From assembly GCF_024199795.1 (NCBI RefSeq), contig NZ_JANADK010000001.1, positions 930,001 through 994,000 of the forward strand: DNA of 64,000 nucleotides. The letters are read 5' to 3'. The DNA comes from Bradyrhizobium sp. CCGB01. GTDB lineage: Bacteria; Pseudomonadota; Alphaproteobacteria; Rhizobiales; Xanthobacteraceae. The translations under genes and the position numbers were made by a program. How positions within the stretch are numbered: the first letter of the stretch is position 1; each line of letters opens with the position of its first letter. Under the pieces are notes generated by a model that was not told where the DNA came from, did no database searches, and saw only the letters and a list, made by a program, of their open reading frames with translations. Positions 8,972-17,098 of the stretch are shown piece after piece.

Positions 8972-10734
8972 AGCATCATCTCCGCAACGAAGCCGCTTTG
9001 CAGCCCAGCCGCGTCGGCGCTGCGGCCGAGAAGATCGGCAATGCTGACATGCGTATTACCGACGCGGCCTGTGCGGCCCGGCGCAGACCGAACGCGCCGA
9101 GCGCTTGCGCCACTTCCGACCATACGATGCCATGTGTCATCAGCGTGCACGACAATCGCATTGTCGGTCGCGAAAGCGCCGTTGCTTTGGAGGGCGATCG
9201 CGTCTGCCGCCGATTTGACGAGAAAGACGGGGCGGCCTGTCGCGCCCGGCCGGTTAGGTCTGGCAGTCATTGCCCCCGCATGTAGCGTAGCGTCGGAAGG
9301 GGGCGTCAGCTCCCAATGTCCAGCGGTGCGACCTAGTTGGAGAAGCGCGAGGATAATTCCAAGCGTGCCTAGTCCCATCGCCAGCGCGTTTTGATCGGCC
9401 GCGAGAAGGTTTGGCGCGGAACTGCTCAAGGTCTCATAGGCGTTGGGATCGGCAGGCAAGGCACCACGCCGAAACAAGGAGAGCATCCGCGACCAAAGTC
9501 CGATTGCCTGATTGCCGAAGGCGGTCCTGTTCCGCTCCCCTGGCGGAACGACGGCACGGTCGGCCAGGTCGTCGCGCAGCGCTTTCAAGGCTGGGGCGAG
9601 CGCTCCCGCGATGGGCCCACGGCCCGACGCCCCAAGGCCGAGCTCCATCAATCGCGTGAGCTTGTCGCAGAGTAGTTTCAACACTAACGCGATCAGGACT
9701 TGCTCGCCCCAGGCGCGGAGCAGGGTCGCATCGTGCAGTGCGGCGGGGGCATTATTATAGGCATCGCCATAGACCAAGCGCAGCACGTCGCGTTGGCCGA
9801 GCTGGATCGTGTCCTCACAGAAAACGTGAGCTGGAGCGGCCGGCGTGCAAGGCCATGGCCACGCATGCACCGCCTTGGCGCGCGTAAAGATGGTCTGGAG
9901 ATTGTTGTCCTGGATGGAGAGGCCGAGAACGAGCGTCTTGCGCGTCGTGGCTAGGCCGACGATCTCGTTTCGCATCGCGGCGAACGCGGCCGTTTCCGGC
10001 CAGTCCATGATTTGGGTATAGCTCCCCGTTAGGTACTGCCGGAATAAATGGGGCTCACGGGTGGCGTGAATGATGCAGCCATGGAATTTGAGCAGCTTGG
10101 CTCTGCCCGCCGGCCCGCGCAGTTGGTCAGGATCGACAACCACCTGCATCACACCAGGCACCGCGCTGCTCAGCCGTGTAACTGCCGCCTCGATGAAGCC
10201 ATCCCAGTTGGCCGACGCGACCTCCTGAACTGCGCCTTCCAGGATTAACACTGCAATGGACAGGTGTTCGGCCGCCGGCGGCGCCGGATGGCCGAACGCT
10301 TCCCGTATGTCGATCGCCTCCCATAGGACGAAGTCAGCGTCCTTTCCGGGTACTCGAATGTCCAGGACACGCGAATATTTTTTCCAAAGGCGATCGATGA
10401 TCGCATCGTGCTCCGGCCAATTCGCAAGCGGTTGTCCGTAGCGCGCACGAACGGTGACCGGGTCGATCTCAGCGAGCGTCAGTGCCTCCTCGAGCGCGGG
10501 GGTGAAGTCCGCTGTCGTGGCCGGGTCGACCGCGCGCTCGCGAAGATAGTCGAATGCCCGCTCGATCAATCCGCCCAGGCTTGGCGCTTGGCGGGAAATT
10601 CCTGACCCCACCCATAGTGCGAACTCACCATTTTCGATGGCTTGTGCCACCGGAGCAAAATCCGCTTCAAATTTGTCCAGCACCTCACGCACTGAAATCT
10701 GAGTAGCTGTCGGAGGCAGCGCCACGTCGTTCAA
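8968..10734 (-). CDS. SIR2-domain protein, putative NAD-depleting effector
   Basis: A 588-aa protein with an N-terminal SIR2-type NAD-binding fold: FALWVGSGISRQAPSL (GSG at residues 43-45), ASANWDGFIE (Asn176, in place of the usual TTNYD) and LLKFHGCI (His218). Defence SIR2 domains hydrolyse NAD+ and cause abortive infection. The conserved Asn and His suggest this one is active. Residues from about 330 on are not recognised and may bind the partner proteins. The start shown is TTG at 10734. A GTG three codons later (10725) lies 9 bases after GGGGA and may be the true start. It is the first gene of the three-gene unit, and the upstream spacer carries an inverted repeat. Lamassu-type SIR2 effector is my best class, but not proven. 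Confidence 0.82.
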   Translation of the reverse strand: MNDVALPPTATQISVREVLDKFEADFAPVAQAIENGEFALWVGSGISRQAPSLGGLIERAFDYLRERAVDPATTADFTPALEEALTLAEIDPVTVRARYGQPLANWPEHDAIIDRLWKKYSRVLDIRVPGKDADFVLWEAIDIREAFGHPAPPAAEHLSIAVLILEGAVQEVASANWDGFIEAAVTRLSSAVPGVMQVVVDPDQLRGPAGRAKLLKFHGCIIHATREPHLFRQYLTGSYTQIMDWPETAAFAAMRNEIVGLATTRKTLVLGLSIQDNNLQTIFTRAKAVHAWPWPCTPAAPAHVFCEDTIQLGQRDVLRLVYGDAYNNAPAALHDATLLRAWGEQVLIALVLKLLCDKLTRLMELGLGASGRGPIAGALAPALKALRDDLADRAVVPPGERNRTAFGNQAIGLWSRMLSLFRRGALPADPNAYETLSSSAPNLLAADQNALAMGLGTLGIILALLQLGRTAGHWELTPPSDATLHAGAMTARPNRPGATGRPVFLVKSAADAIALQSNGAFATDNAIVVHADDTWHRMVGSGASARRVRSAPGRTGRVGNTHVSIADLLGRSADAAGLQSGFVAEMML

Positions 10735-10946
10735 TCCCCACGCGCCGCTCGTGCGTCGCCTTCCATCCCAACATTATTCTTTAGTGCTTTACTGTCCAGC
10801 ACTAAGAGAATCGCATCTGTAGTCTCACAAGCATAGATTAACACATTAGCGACCTACAGCTTTACGAAGGTCCCGTGTTTTCGCGCGGATTGCGTCGAGA
10901 TCATGATCAGGGCGCCGGGTGTGGCGCATACAATTCTCTGCACTGC
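10735..10946. promoter_or_regulatory. AT-richer spacer between the two defence modules
   Basis: These 212 bases separate the DUF4365 gene from the SIR2 gene and hold no ORF I would support. The stretch 10775-10865 is visibly richer in A/T than its surroundings, as expected for a promoter. It contains the inverted repeat listed separately. I could not fix a -35/-10 pair with confidence. Confidence 0.4.
10781..10805. promoter_or_regulatory. Perfect inverted repeat, possible operator of the SIR2 module
   Basis: TTAGTGCT at 10781-10788 and AGCACTAA at 10798-10805 are exact inverse copies separated by 9 bases. The site is about 47-71 bases before the SIR2 start. No T-run follows on either strand, so an operator is more likely than a terminator. 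Confidence 0.45.
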
Positions 10947-12530
10947 TCATTCTTGACGTGTGAGAGCATCAGGGGCGCCGGCTGCACCCCCGCGAGGCGT
11001 GAGCGTAATGTTCCTCGGATCGATAATAAGCTTCAAGTCCGACGCGGCCGCCTGGTCCATGCCGTACTCTTCAAGGTCGACGACCTGCGGGCGAACATCT
11101 AGCGCTTCGAAGCCTGTGGATCGATACCGCCATTCTGGATCCTCTGACTTTTCAAAGAAGACTTTCGCGCTGAAGGTTATGCTGGTGTCCGCAAAGGTCG
11201 CATTGTTGAAATACAGCCCGTCCGGCAGAGGCGATGACTCTTCAATCTCAAGGTTCTGGAACTCGAAGCGAGCCTCAGATTTCGGCTTGAGCAGGATGTC
11301 CACGGCCATACGTGCTTCGTTCGCCTCCCAGAACGCATCGAACTTGAACCTTGCGGTGGAACGAAGGCCCGCGTTGATGAGAAGTTGCAGCCACCCATCT
11401 GCGAATGCGGAGATGAGCGGTAGCTCTTCGATGTACGGCCCGCTGATGGGTTGATCGACCGGGAAGGTAATCGGCGGGATCCGGTCGTTTCCGGCAATCG
11501 TCAGGGTCGCTCGCCCCTTTGTCATAAGCGTGAGCGCGCGTAGCAGCTCCGCCCACTCCTCCAAGGTATGCTCCATGTCATCGATCGAACCGACGCTTTC
11601 GAATTTGAGCGCTGGTGGTGTCAATCGGATGATCAGGTCTGGAGTGCGGATGAGAAGTTCTGCTCCATGCGGCTCGGCCATCGGCGGGCCGATGAACATT
11701 TCGCCGTCAAACCGCGCCGCCTGTCCGAAGCCCGGTCCTCGGATTGAAATCTCGCAGGAACCCAGGGTAGGAGGTGTAAGACGCAGCTCCTCAATGTCGT
11801 CGAAGAGCGTACCTTGATAGGGAAGGCGTATGCCGAATCGGCTGTCGAAAACGCGAAGGCGGTGCGGCTTCAAGGGCGCGAGACCGAGCAGCAGATTGCT
11901 GAAATGCTCCGGACCCTCGATCTGGATAAGCGCTTCGGCCTCGAACTGGCCGTTTTCATAGCCAAGTTCGGCAAGCTGCCGCTGCTTCTCGATGGTATAG
12001 GCGCCGGGATTTTGCCCGCAGGCTGCACTCAGGGCCGCCAATAAGCCGGCGGGAGTGGCCTCAAAGCGCACCCCGACTTTCTCATAGTCGTAGCTGATAT
12101 CGGTGTGGTTGATGTCATGAGCTTTGCGGGCCTCCGCCACTCGCAATCGCCTGAGGACGCGCGCGAGCTCCTCTCCAATGAGGTGGACAAGATAACCCGA
12201 CTGGAGTTCGCCGTCGGCACGCAAGCGAAACACCACGATGATCGCTGGCCGAGGGTCCTTGGCCAAGCGATCGATGGCGGACAGGCTGAGCCGGATACGG
12301 TTGCCGGCGCGGCCGAGCGTCGACTTCAACTGGATCCGCGCGGCATTGGTCGGGCGCTGATCGAGAGGGATCGCCTGACCGGCCGGCGTCATCGGGAACT
12401 CTACGATGAAATCCCAGCCCATCACGTCGACGGCGCTTTTGTTGCAATAGAGTCCGGCGCGCTCACAGAGCACCTCGAACTGTCGTTCGCCGATGCGGCC
12501 GATGCGATCGGGATCTAACTCGCTTTCCAT
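10947..12530 (-). CDS. DUF4365-type nuclease-like N-terminus fused to a large unknown domain
   Basis: A 527-aa protein. Residues 1-150 look like a PD-(D/E)XK fold of the DUF4365/Mrr group: GERQFEVLCERAG (Glu15), GWDFIVEF (Asp40) and ARIQLKST (Gln67-x-Lys69), followed by a helix and VVFRL. The Q-x-K replaces the more common E-x-K, as in several DUF4365 proteins. The remaining 370 residues are rich in beta strands with no motif I recognise, and could be a target or ligand sensor. The start has a strong GAAGGAGCTGA directly before ATG. It is the last gene of the contiguous XRE/ABC-3C/HEPN run, 29 bases after the HEPN gene. It may be an extra effector of that system or an independent cargo gene. 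Confidence 0.65.
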   Translation of the reverse strand: MESELDPDRIGRIGERQFEVLCERAGLYCNKSAVDVMGWDFIVEFPMTPAGQAIPLDQRPTNAARIQLKSTLGRAGNRIRLSLSAIDRLAKDPRPAIIVVFRLRADGELQSGYLVHLIGEELARVLRRLRVAEARKAHDINHTDISYDYEKVGVRFEATPAGLLAALSAACGQNPGAYTIEKQRQLAELGYENGQFEAEALIQIEGPEHFSNLLLGLAPLKPHRLRVFDSRFGIRLPYQGTLFDDIEELRLTPPTLGSCEISIRGPGFGQAARFDGEMFIGPPMAEPHGAELLIRTPDLIIRLTPPALKFESVGSIDDMEHTLEEWAELLRALTLMTKGRATLTIAGNDRIPPITFPVDQPISGPYIEELPLISAFADGWLQLLINAGLRSTARFKFDAFWEANEARMAVDILLKPKSEARFEFQNLEIEESSPLPDGLYFNNATFADTSITFSAKVFFEKSEDPEWRYRSTGFEALDVRPQVVDLEEYGMDQAAASDLKLIIDPRNITLTPRGGAAGAPDALTRQE

Positions 12531-12559
12531 TCAGCTCCTTCAGCCTGAACCTTCGACCC

Positions 12560-13357
12560 TCATACGCGGGCCGGCATATGAGCCGTGTCGAGGCGCCGAT
12601 GAATCAGCGACACGATCGATAGCAGGTCTTCGGCATCCTCTTTGGACATCGACCAGTGAATGCGGGCCTCATGGGCCGTCGGATTGCGGAACATGCCAAA
12701 CGTGCCGCGAACAAGATTGGCAAATCCACTCTGCTCGCTGCGCTCGCTGGCGGTGGATAGCGCGTTGATCGCCAGAAGCGGCGGACTGCCGGCGAGGACA
12801 CGGTCAACAAGCGCAGCGCCGTCGTCGGTCAGGCCCGTCCGCGTCCGCATCTTATCGGCAACGCTTTTGACCGCCTCCTGCACCGCATGAAAATAGTTGT
12901 CGGCGAGAAGTTCGGCGCGACAGAACTTGAGAACGTCGGGGTGCACGCCGCGTCCTTCGAGATCCGCGCGCAAGTCGCGAGCACGCCGCTGTGCCTCGGG
13001 CAGGGTCTGGGCGGCTTCCGCCATCTTCAGCTCGCCCGACTGATCGACGAAAAGACCCGCGAAGGCCAACGCCTGGTTAAGTCGCGCCCGCATCGGCTCA
13101 TAGCGGTCGGGCTCCCGGCTATACCGCGCCGGCTTCATGGCGCGCCGAATGAATTCGAGGATATTAGTGCGGTTCTGCTTTGTGTTCTGGCACTCGGCGA
13201 AGGCGTTGTAGAGGCGGACGCGCTTCGTCGCAGGCCCCGGATCGGTGATCTTGCAGGAGGCGAGCAGGTGCTCGATTTCCGGCCCTGTCAAACCCTCTGA
13301 TGTGTCGCCGAGTGCGCCCGCGATCGCCTCCAACTGATCTTGAGTGAAGAATGCCAT
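12560..13357 (-). CDS. TIGR02391 (Ymh) HEPN-family protein
   Basis: A 265-aa protein whose C-terminal half is the TIGR02391/Ymh domain: LADNYFHAVQEAVKSVADK, GAALVDRVL, PPLLAINALS and GMFRNPTAHE. The last contains RNPTAH (R224-H229), the RX4H signature of HEPN ribonucleases. HEPN proteins of this group are frequent in defence islands and abortive infection systems and cut RNA when triggered. The N-terminal 140 residues are helical with several basic patches. It starts 7 bases after the stop of the preceding HEPN-like gene and is followed 29 bases later by the DUF4365 gene, so it is clearly part of one transcript. Confidence 0.8.
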   Translation of the reverse strand: MAFFTQDQLEAIAGALGDTSEGLTGPEIEHLLASCKITDPGPATKRVRLYNAFAECQNTKQNRTNILEFIRRAMKPARYSREPDRYEPMRARLNQALAFAGLFVDQSGELKMAEAAQTLPEAQRRARDLRADLEGRGVHPDVLKFCRAELLADNYFHAVQEAVKSVADKMRTRTGLTDDGAALVDRVLAGSPPLLAINALSTASERSEQSGFANLVRGTFGMFRNPTAHEARIHWSMSKEDAEDLLSIVSLIHRRLDTAHMPARV

Positions 13358-13364
13358 GGGCTCT

Positions 13365-14180
13365 TCACCGGCCGTTCGCGAGGCGCCGCAAGAACGTCCT
13401 GGCTGTCACCAGGACGACGTGGAGCCGGAAGGTGCTGTGATCTTCGTCGGAAAGCCCCGGGTGCGACCCTTCGGTGTGCAGCATTTTGAAGAGGCCGTTG
13501 ATGTAGTTCTTGCCGTCGTGGGTCCACTCGTTGCGATCCCTTGCAAGAAAGCCGATCTCAGCAAGGAGCGCGCGCCGGTTCTCTGAACTGGGACGTGCCG
13601 CCGATTCCGTGGGGCGCACATTTCGAGCAATGTCGTCGAACAAGCTCTCGATGAACGTTCGAAGCTGTCCGTTGCAGGCGGCCCAGTCACCACGCGTGTG
13701 CGCTTCGATTGCCTGGTCGAGGTGCCCGAGTGGGGTGACGAAGCCGAAGCGCTTGAGGAGCTGATGGACCTCGTCGTCGGTCTCCGGGAGCTGGATTTCG
13801 CCGGGAAGCGCGGCGCGGATTGATGCGTTCCGGCCATAGTCGTCCCAGACCAGGACGTATCCGTCGCGCGCGAGCCCGCGGGCGAATGCCGTTTGGAGCG
13901 GCTGCTCCGAATCTTGCTGAGCCAGTTGTGCGGCTTGCCGGATCACCGCTTCACCCAGGGTCATGCTGCCGTCGAGCGTATCGAGGATCGTGTCCGGGCG
14001 TTGCAAGACAACGCGGCCGAGGAGATCGCATTTCTTTGCGACGCTGAGAGTGGTGCTCGAGGAAATCTCGTCCTCGAGCCCAAGCCGCAGGACCATCTGA
14101 TTGAATTTGGCTTGGCTGTGCAGTTCGAGCAGTTCGACTGCAGCAAGGAGGGTCGGTCGTGTAAACGGTGCAGATCGCAT
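13365..14180 (-). CDS. HEPN-like protein with RX4H motif (abortive-infection type)
   Basis: A 271-aa protein. The N-terminal third is helical. From about residue 150 there is a HEPN-like bundle: LDQAIEAHTRGDWAACN, then NRRALLAEIGF, then ARDRNEWTHDG containing RNEWTH (R216-H221, an RX4H motif), and a conserved-looking tail HPGLSDEDHSTFRLHVVLV. I chose the ATG at 14180 (MRSAPFTR), 7 bases after the stop of the DUF2326 gene, instead of a start 17 codons earlier inside that gene. Two adjacent genes each with an RX4H HEPN signature suggest a pair, either effector plus regulator or two subunits of one RNase. The family name is not certain. The HEPN assignment rests on the motif and helical context. 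Confidence 0.65.
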   Translation of the reverse strand: MRSAPFTRPTLLAAVELLELHSQAKFNQMVLRLGLEDEISSSTTLSVAKKCDLLGRVVLQRPDTILDTLDGSMTLGEAVIRQAAQLAQQDSEQPLQTAFARGLARDGYVLVWDDYGRNASIRAALPGEIQLPETDDEVHQLLKRFGFVTPLGHLDQAIEAHTRGDWAACNGQLRTFIESLFDDIARNVRPTESAARPSSENRRALLAEIGFLARDRNEWTHDGKNYINGLFKMLHTEGSHPGLSDEDHSTFRLHVVLVTARTFLRRLANGR

Positions 14181-14187
14181 GGGTAGC

Positions 14188-15951
14188 CTACTCGAAGCGT
14201 AGGCCGAACAGGCCACCGGTATCCGTCGCATCGGTCAGCTTGGGGTCGATGACATGGGCTTGGACGTCAAAGCCTCGCTGGAAACCCTCGCGAGGCAGGG
14301 CGTCCGAGTTCATCGTCACAATGTACTGGAATCCGGCGGCGTCGGCTCGCTCCGCGCCAAGCTGGAGGGCCTTCGCCACCTGGCGCTCGTCTACGCCATC
14401 GAAAAGGTGGCTGTCGTGGATGAGGAAGCGCGGCCCGCGCCCATTCCTGATGCTGATTTCGGTCAACATGAGATCGAAGCAGAAGATCTGCATGTTGGTG
14501 ATGCCCTTGCTTCGCTGGCCATCGATGTGGACCTCGAATTGAGGACCGCCACCGGTCTCGGAGATTGTGAGGCTGCCGGCCTTTTCGTAGAGCGACTCTG
14601 ATAGCGCCTCGAAGGCGAGAATGGCCTCCCGGATTACATCGGCGCGTTCATGGATATCGTCGCGCAGCGCTTTGGTCAGATTGGCCCGTTCGATATCGAG
14701 CTCGGCCTTCGTGCTCTCGATGCGCTCGGCGGTTTCTAGCCGCTGACGCAAGCCCTCGATTTCGGCTTCGGCCCTGCCGGCCTCTTCGCGCAGGCTGGTA
14801 TAGTGTTCAAGCGCGCCGCCCGAGCGCAGCACACCCATGATCTGCCGGCGGCGCCGGTCGCGCTCTGCGATGCGTTGGTCTCGCTCGGTCATCCGCGCTT
14901 CGGCCGAACCGATCTCGGCGTTGAGATGAGTGCGGCGGTTTTCGATGATTGTCCGATGGAAGCGTTCGACCTCGTCGAACCGTCGGCGGACCATATCCGG
15001 CAGGACTACACCCGCCTCGGCATAGAGCTTGGTGACATCGCCGAGATCCGGTGCATCCTCCTCGTTCAGAGACGCGCGAAGTTGCTGCACCAAGTCGCCA
15101 TCGACGACGTTCTCGACGTTCAGGGCGTCGATCTCGCTCGTAATGTCGTTCGCTTCCCGCTCAAGTGCCTTGTATTCCGGTACGACTTCGAAGTTCTCAA
15201 GTTGAGCCCGTAGTCGCTCGGAACGTGCTTCGGCGATCGTGAGACGGGTGCGCAGGTCAGCGGCTTTGCCGAAGAATCGGCCCAGATCGCCGCTGCGAGC
15301 CGCCTTGCGAAGTTCCTGGGCAACCTTCTCCTGTCCGCGCAGCTCCTGAAAGCGGCCGGGAATCGTCCAGTCCAGGCCGAGTAGATAGCAGATGGAGACC
15401 TGCTGGTCCCACGTCTGCTGCATGGTGGAATGCTGCATCGGTTGCTGAAAGCCACCGCTGAGCTGCCGTCGTACGAAGTAGGAGAAGAGCGAGCGAAAGG
15501 AGGGCTGGAAGCGCTCTGCCTCGTCTCCCGCCGAAATGGGGAGGCCGAACCAGAGATGGCCAAGATTGGCTTTCCAGTTCTCATTGGACAGCTCGAACAG
15601 TCCCGCGCGCTCGTCAAATTGCGGCCTAATGGGCCAGCCTTCGACCGGACCGTTGATGAGAATTCGGCTGGGCTTTGCCCCGCTCCGAGCTGCCGAAATC
15701 GTCTCGTCGGCAACATCCACTGCGACATCGAAGGTCCACGGGGAGAGCGCATCGGAACGGAAAATGCTCTCTTTGCGCGCGTCGGCGCCGAACAGGAAAT
15801 GCACAAGCTCGATGAAGCTGGTCTTGCCTGCGCCGTTTCGCGACTGACGATCGTTGGCACCTTCGCTCTTGTCGGCGAGCAGGATGTTCAACCCCGGCCC
15901 GAAGGTCAGGTTCTTGAATGACGCGAGATCACTGCCGAAGCGACGGATCAT
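14188..15951 (-). CDS. DUF2326-type ABC ATPase of an ABC-3C system
   Basis: About 587 aa. The N-terminus IRRFGSDLASFKNLTFGPGL then RNGAGKTSFIELVHFLFG (Walker A about residues 38-45) is typical of DUF2326 ATPases, which insert a charged loop before the P-loop. A central coiled coil spans about residues 190-460. The C-terminal lobe has GPRFLIHDSHLFDGVDERQ (Walker B region) and IVTMNSDALP. It is the ATPase component of ABC three-component (ABC-3C) conflict systems. The ATG at 15951 overlaps the MC6 stop as ATGA. A longer frame to 16032 exists but would run back through MC6. It probably senses foreign DNA or phage structures and controls the effector encoded at 16190-17098. Confidence 0.88.
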   Translation of the reverse strand: MIRRFGSDLASFKNLTFGPGLNILLADKSEGANDRQSRNGAGKTSFIELVHFLFGADARKESIFRSDALSPWTFDVAVDVADETISAARSGAKPSRILINGPVEGWPIRPQFDERAGLFELSNENWKANLGHLWFGLPISAGDEAERFQPSFRSLFSYFVRRQLSGGFQQPMQHSTMQQTWDQQVSICYLLGLDWTIPGRFQELRGQEKVAQELRKAARSGDLGRFFGKAADLRTRLTIAEARSERLRAQLENFEVVPEYKALEREANDITSEIDALNVENVVDGDLVQQLRASLNEEDAPDLGDVTKLYAEAGVVLPDMVRRRFDEVERFHRTIIENRRTHLNAEIGSAEARMTERDQRIAERDRRRRQIMGVLRSGGALEHYTSLREEAGRAEAEIEGLRQRLETAERIESTKAELDIERANLTKALRDDIHERADVIREAILAFEALSESLYEKAGSLTISETGGGPQFEVHIDGQRSKGITNMQIFCFDLMLTEISIRNGRGPRFLIHDSHLFDGVDERQVAKALQLGAERADAAGFQYIVTMNSDALPREGFQRGFDVQAHVIDPKLTDATDTGGLFGLRFE

Positions 15952-16193
15952 GACTGGACCCTCCGCACCAGGCCGCGCTCGAATTCGAGCGCTCCGATAG
16001 TGTAGAGTAGGTCCAGCGACAGGACGAACCACTGGTAGTCGATCGGCGCATTCGGGGCGTGCAGGGATCTTCGTCCGCGCACCTCATCCCACAACCGCGA
16101 CATCGTCATCGGCCGCTTGAGAATTTCCAGCACTTCTGCGCCGACGCCGATCAGCGCACGATCCGGGCGGACATGTTTGGTTGGAAGGATCAT
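15948..16193 (-). CDS. ABC-3C middle component (MC6-like)
   Basis: An 81-aa protein starting MILPTKHVRPDRALIGVG, then EVLEILKRPMTMSRLWDEV and APIDYQWFVLSLDLLYTIGA. The LPxKH start, the central W and the LDLLYxIGAxE ending match the small ABC-3C middle component 6 family, which links effector and ATPase. The ATG at 16193 overlaps the effector stop (ATGA) and the gene ends in an ATGA overlap with the ATPase. A longer frame to 16235 would lie inside the effector gene and lacks family similarity. Confidence 0.85.
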   Translation of the reverse strand: MILPTKHVRPDRALIGVGAEVLEILKRPMTMSRLWDEVRGRRSLHAPNAPIDYQWFVLSLDLLYTIGALEFERGLVRRVQS

Positions 16194-17098
16194 AGTGCCT
16201 CCACGGAGGCGACTGGATCTTCGAAGATGTCGCAACTGTCGAAGAAGTAGGAGAGGACCGCCAAAGCCGCGCTTTGCCGCTTCGGCTCACCGTTGAAGCC
16301 GGCATAGTCCTGAAGGTGCTTGAAGATCGTGTCGGCTGGAAGGTCGAGCGCCTTGAGCTCGGCATAGCGCGTCCGGAAGGCCTCGGCGATACGCTCGCCG
16401 AGATCGGGCCGGGGGCTCTTGCGGAAGAAGGTGTCGACAAGGTTGGACTTGCGCCTGCCGATCCTCAGAAACAGCCCAGATTCCTCCGACAGGGCATTCT
16501 TTTCGAGCTTTTCGGGGGATGGGGGCGTCAGCGGTGGATTGGCGGGGCTGTCCTGGCGCTGGAGAGCGTCGATGATCGGCATGAGGTCGGACAAGACCAG
16601 TCGATCGACGATAGCAATCGATGCGGCAAATCCGAACAAGGCCTGCAGGGAGGAAAGATCCAGACCCATGGCGAGGGCAAGGAGCTCGGGCTCGGACCAG
16701 GTTGAAATCTGAAGCGGCGCGTGGGCCTCGCGCAGGGTGTCCAGGTGCTGGACCGCGTTCGGCGGCAGGCCACGGCCATCGTTATGGACGAACACCCATT
16801 CCTGCATGTTGCCGTCCCAGTGGGCGCGCGCACCGTGAAAATCTTCGTCGATCTTGGCGATGAGGTCGGCTTCCTTCATCGTCTCCGGTGCGTAGCACTG
16901 GAATACGGAACCGCTGCTGATCCGGCGGCCATCGCATTTCAGGTCTCCATACGAACCGTAGGGGCGAACCTCCTCGAAGTCGGCGCCGAAAGCGTGCCCG
17001 GCTAGCCGAACGAACCAGTCCTGGAACGCCGTGCCCTTCTGGGTGTGGAGCGCCAGACGGAACTTGTCGACGTAGATTGACCGCTGCAACTCATCCAT
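16190..17098 (-). CDS. ABC-3C effector with REase-like N-terminus and C-terminal dimer domain
   Basis: A 302-aa protein. Residues about 20-120 contain FQDWFVRLAGHAFG, RPYGSYGDLKCDGRR (Asp52) and SVFQCYAPETM (Gln67-x-Tyr69), the pattern of the restriction-endonuclease-like domain in ABC-3C effectors. The usual catalytic Lys is replaced by Tyr, so cleavage activity is uncertain. The C-terminal half after a Pro-rich linker (SPANPPLTPPSP, near residue 190) is helical and would be the C-terminal dimer domain that binds MC6 and the ATPase. The start ATG overlaps the XRE stop by 8 bases. The order effector, MC6, ATPase is the standard ABC-3C order. Confidence 0.8.
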   Translation of the reverse strand: MDELQRSIYVDKFRLALHTQKGTAFQDWFVRLAGHAFGADFEEVRPYGSYGDLKCDGRRISSGSVFQCYAPETMKEADLIAKIDEDFHGARAHWDGNMQEWVFVHNDGRGLPPNAVQHLDTLREAHAPLQISTWSEPELLALAMGLDLSSLQALFGFAASIAIVDRLVLSDLMPIIDALQRQDSPANPPLTPPSPEKLEKNALSEESGLFLRIGRRKSNLVDTFFRKSPRPDLGERIAEAFRTRYAELKALDLPADTIFKHLQDYAGFNGEPKRQSAALAVLSYFFDSCDIFEDPVASVEAL

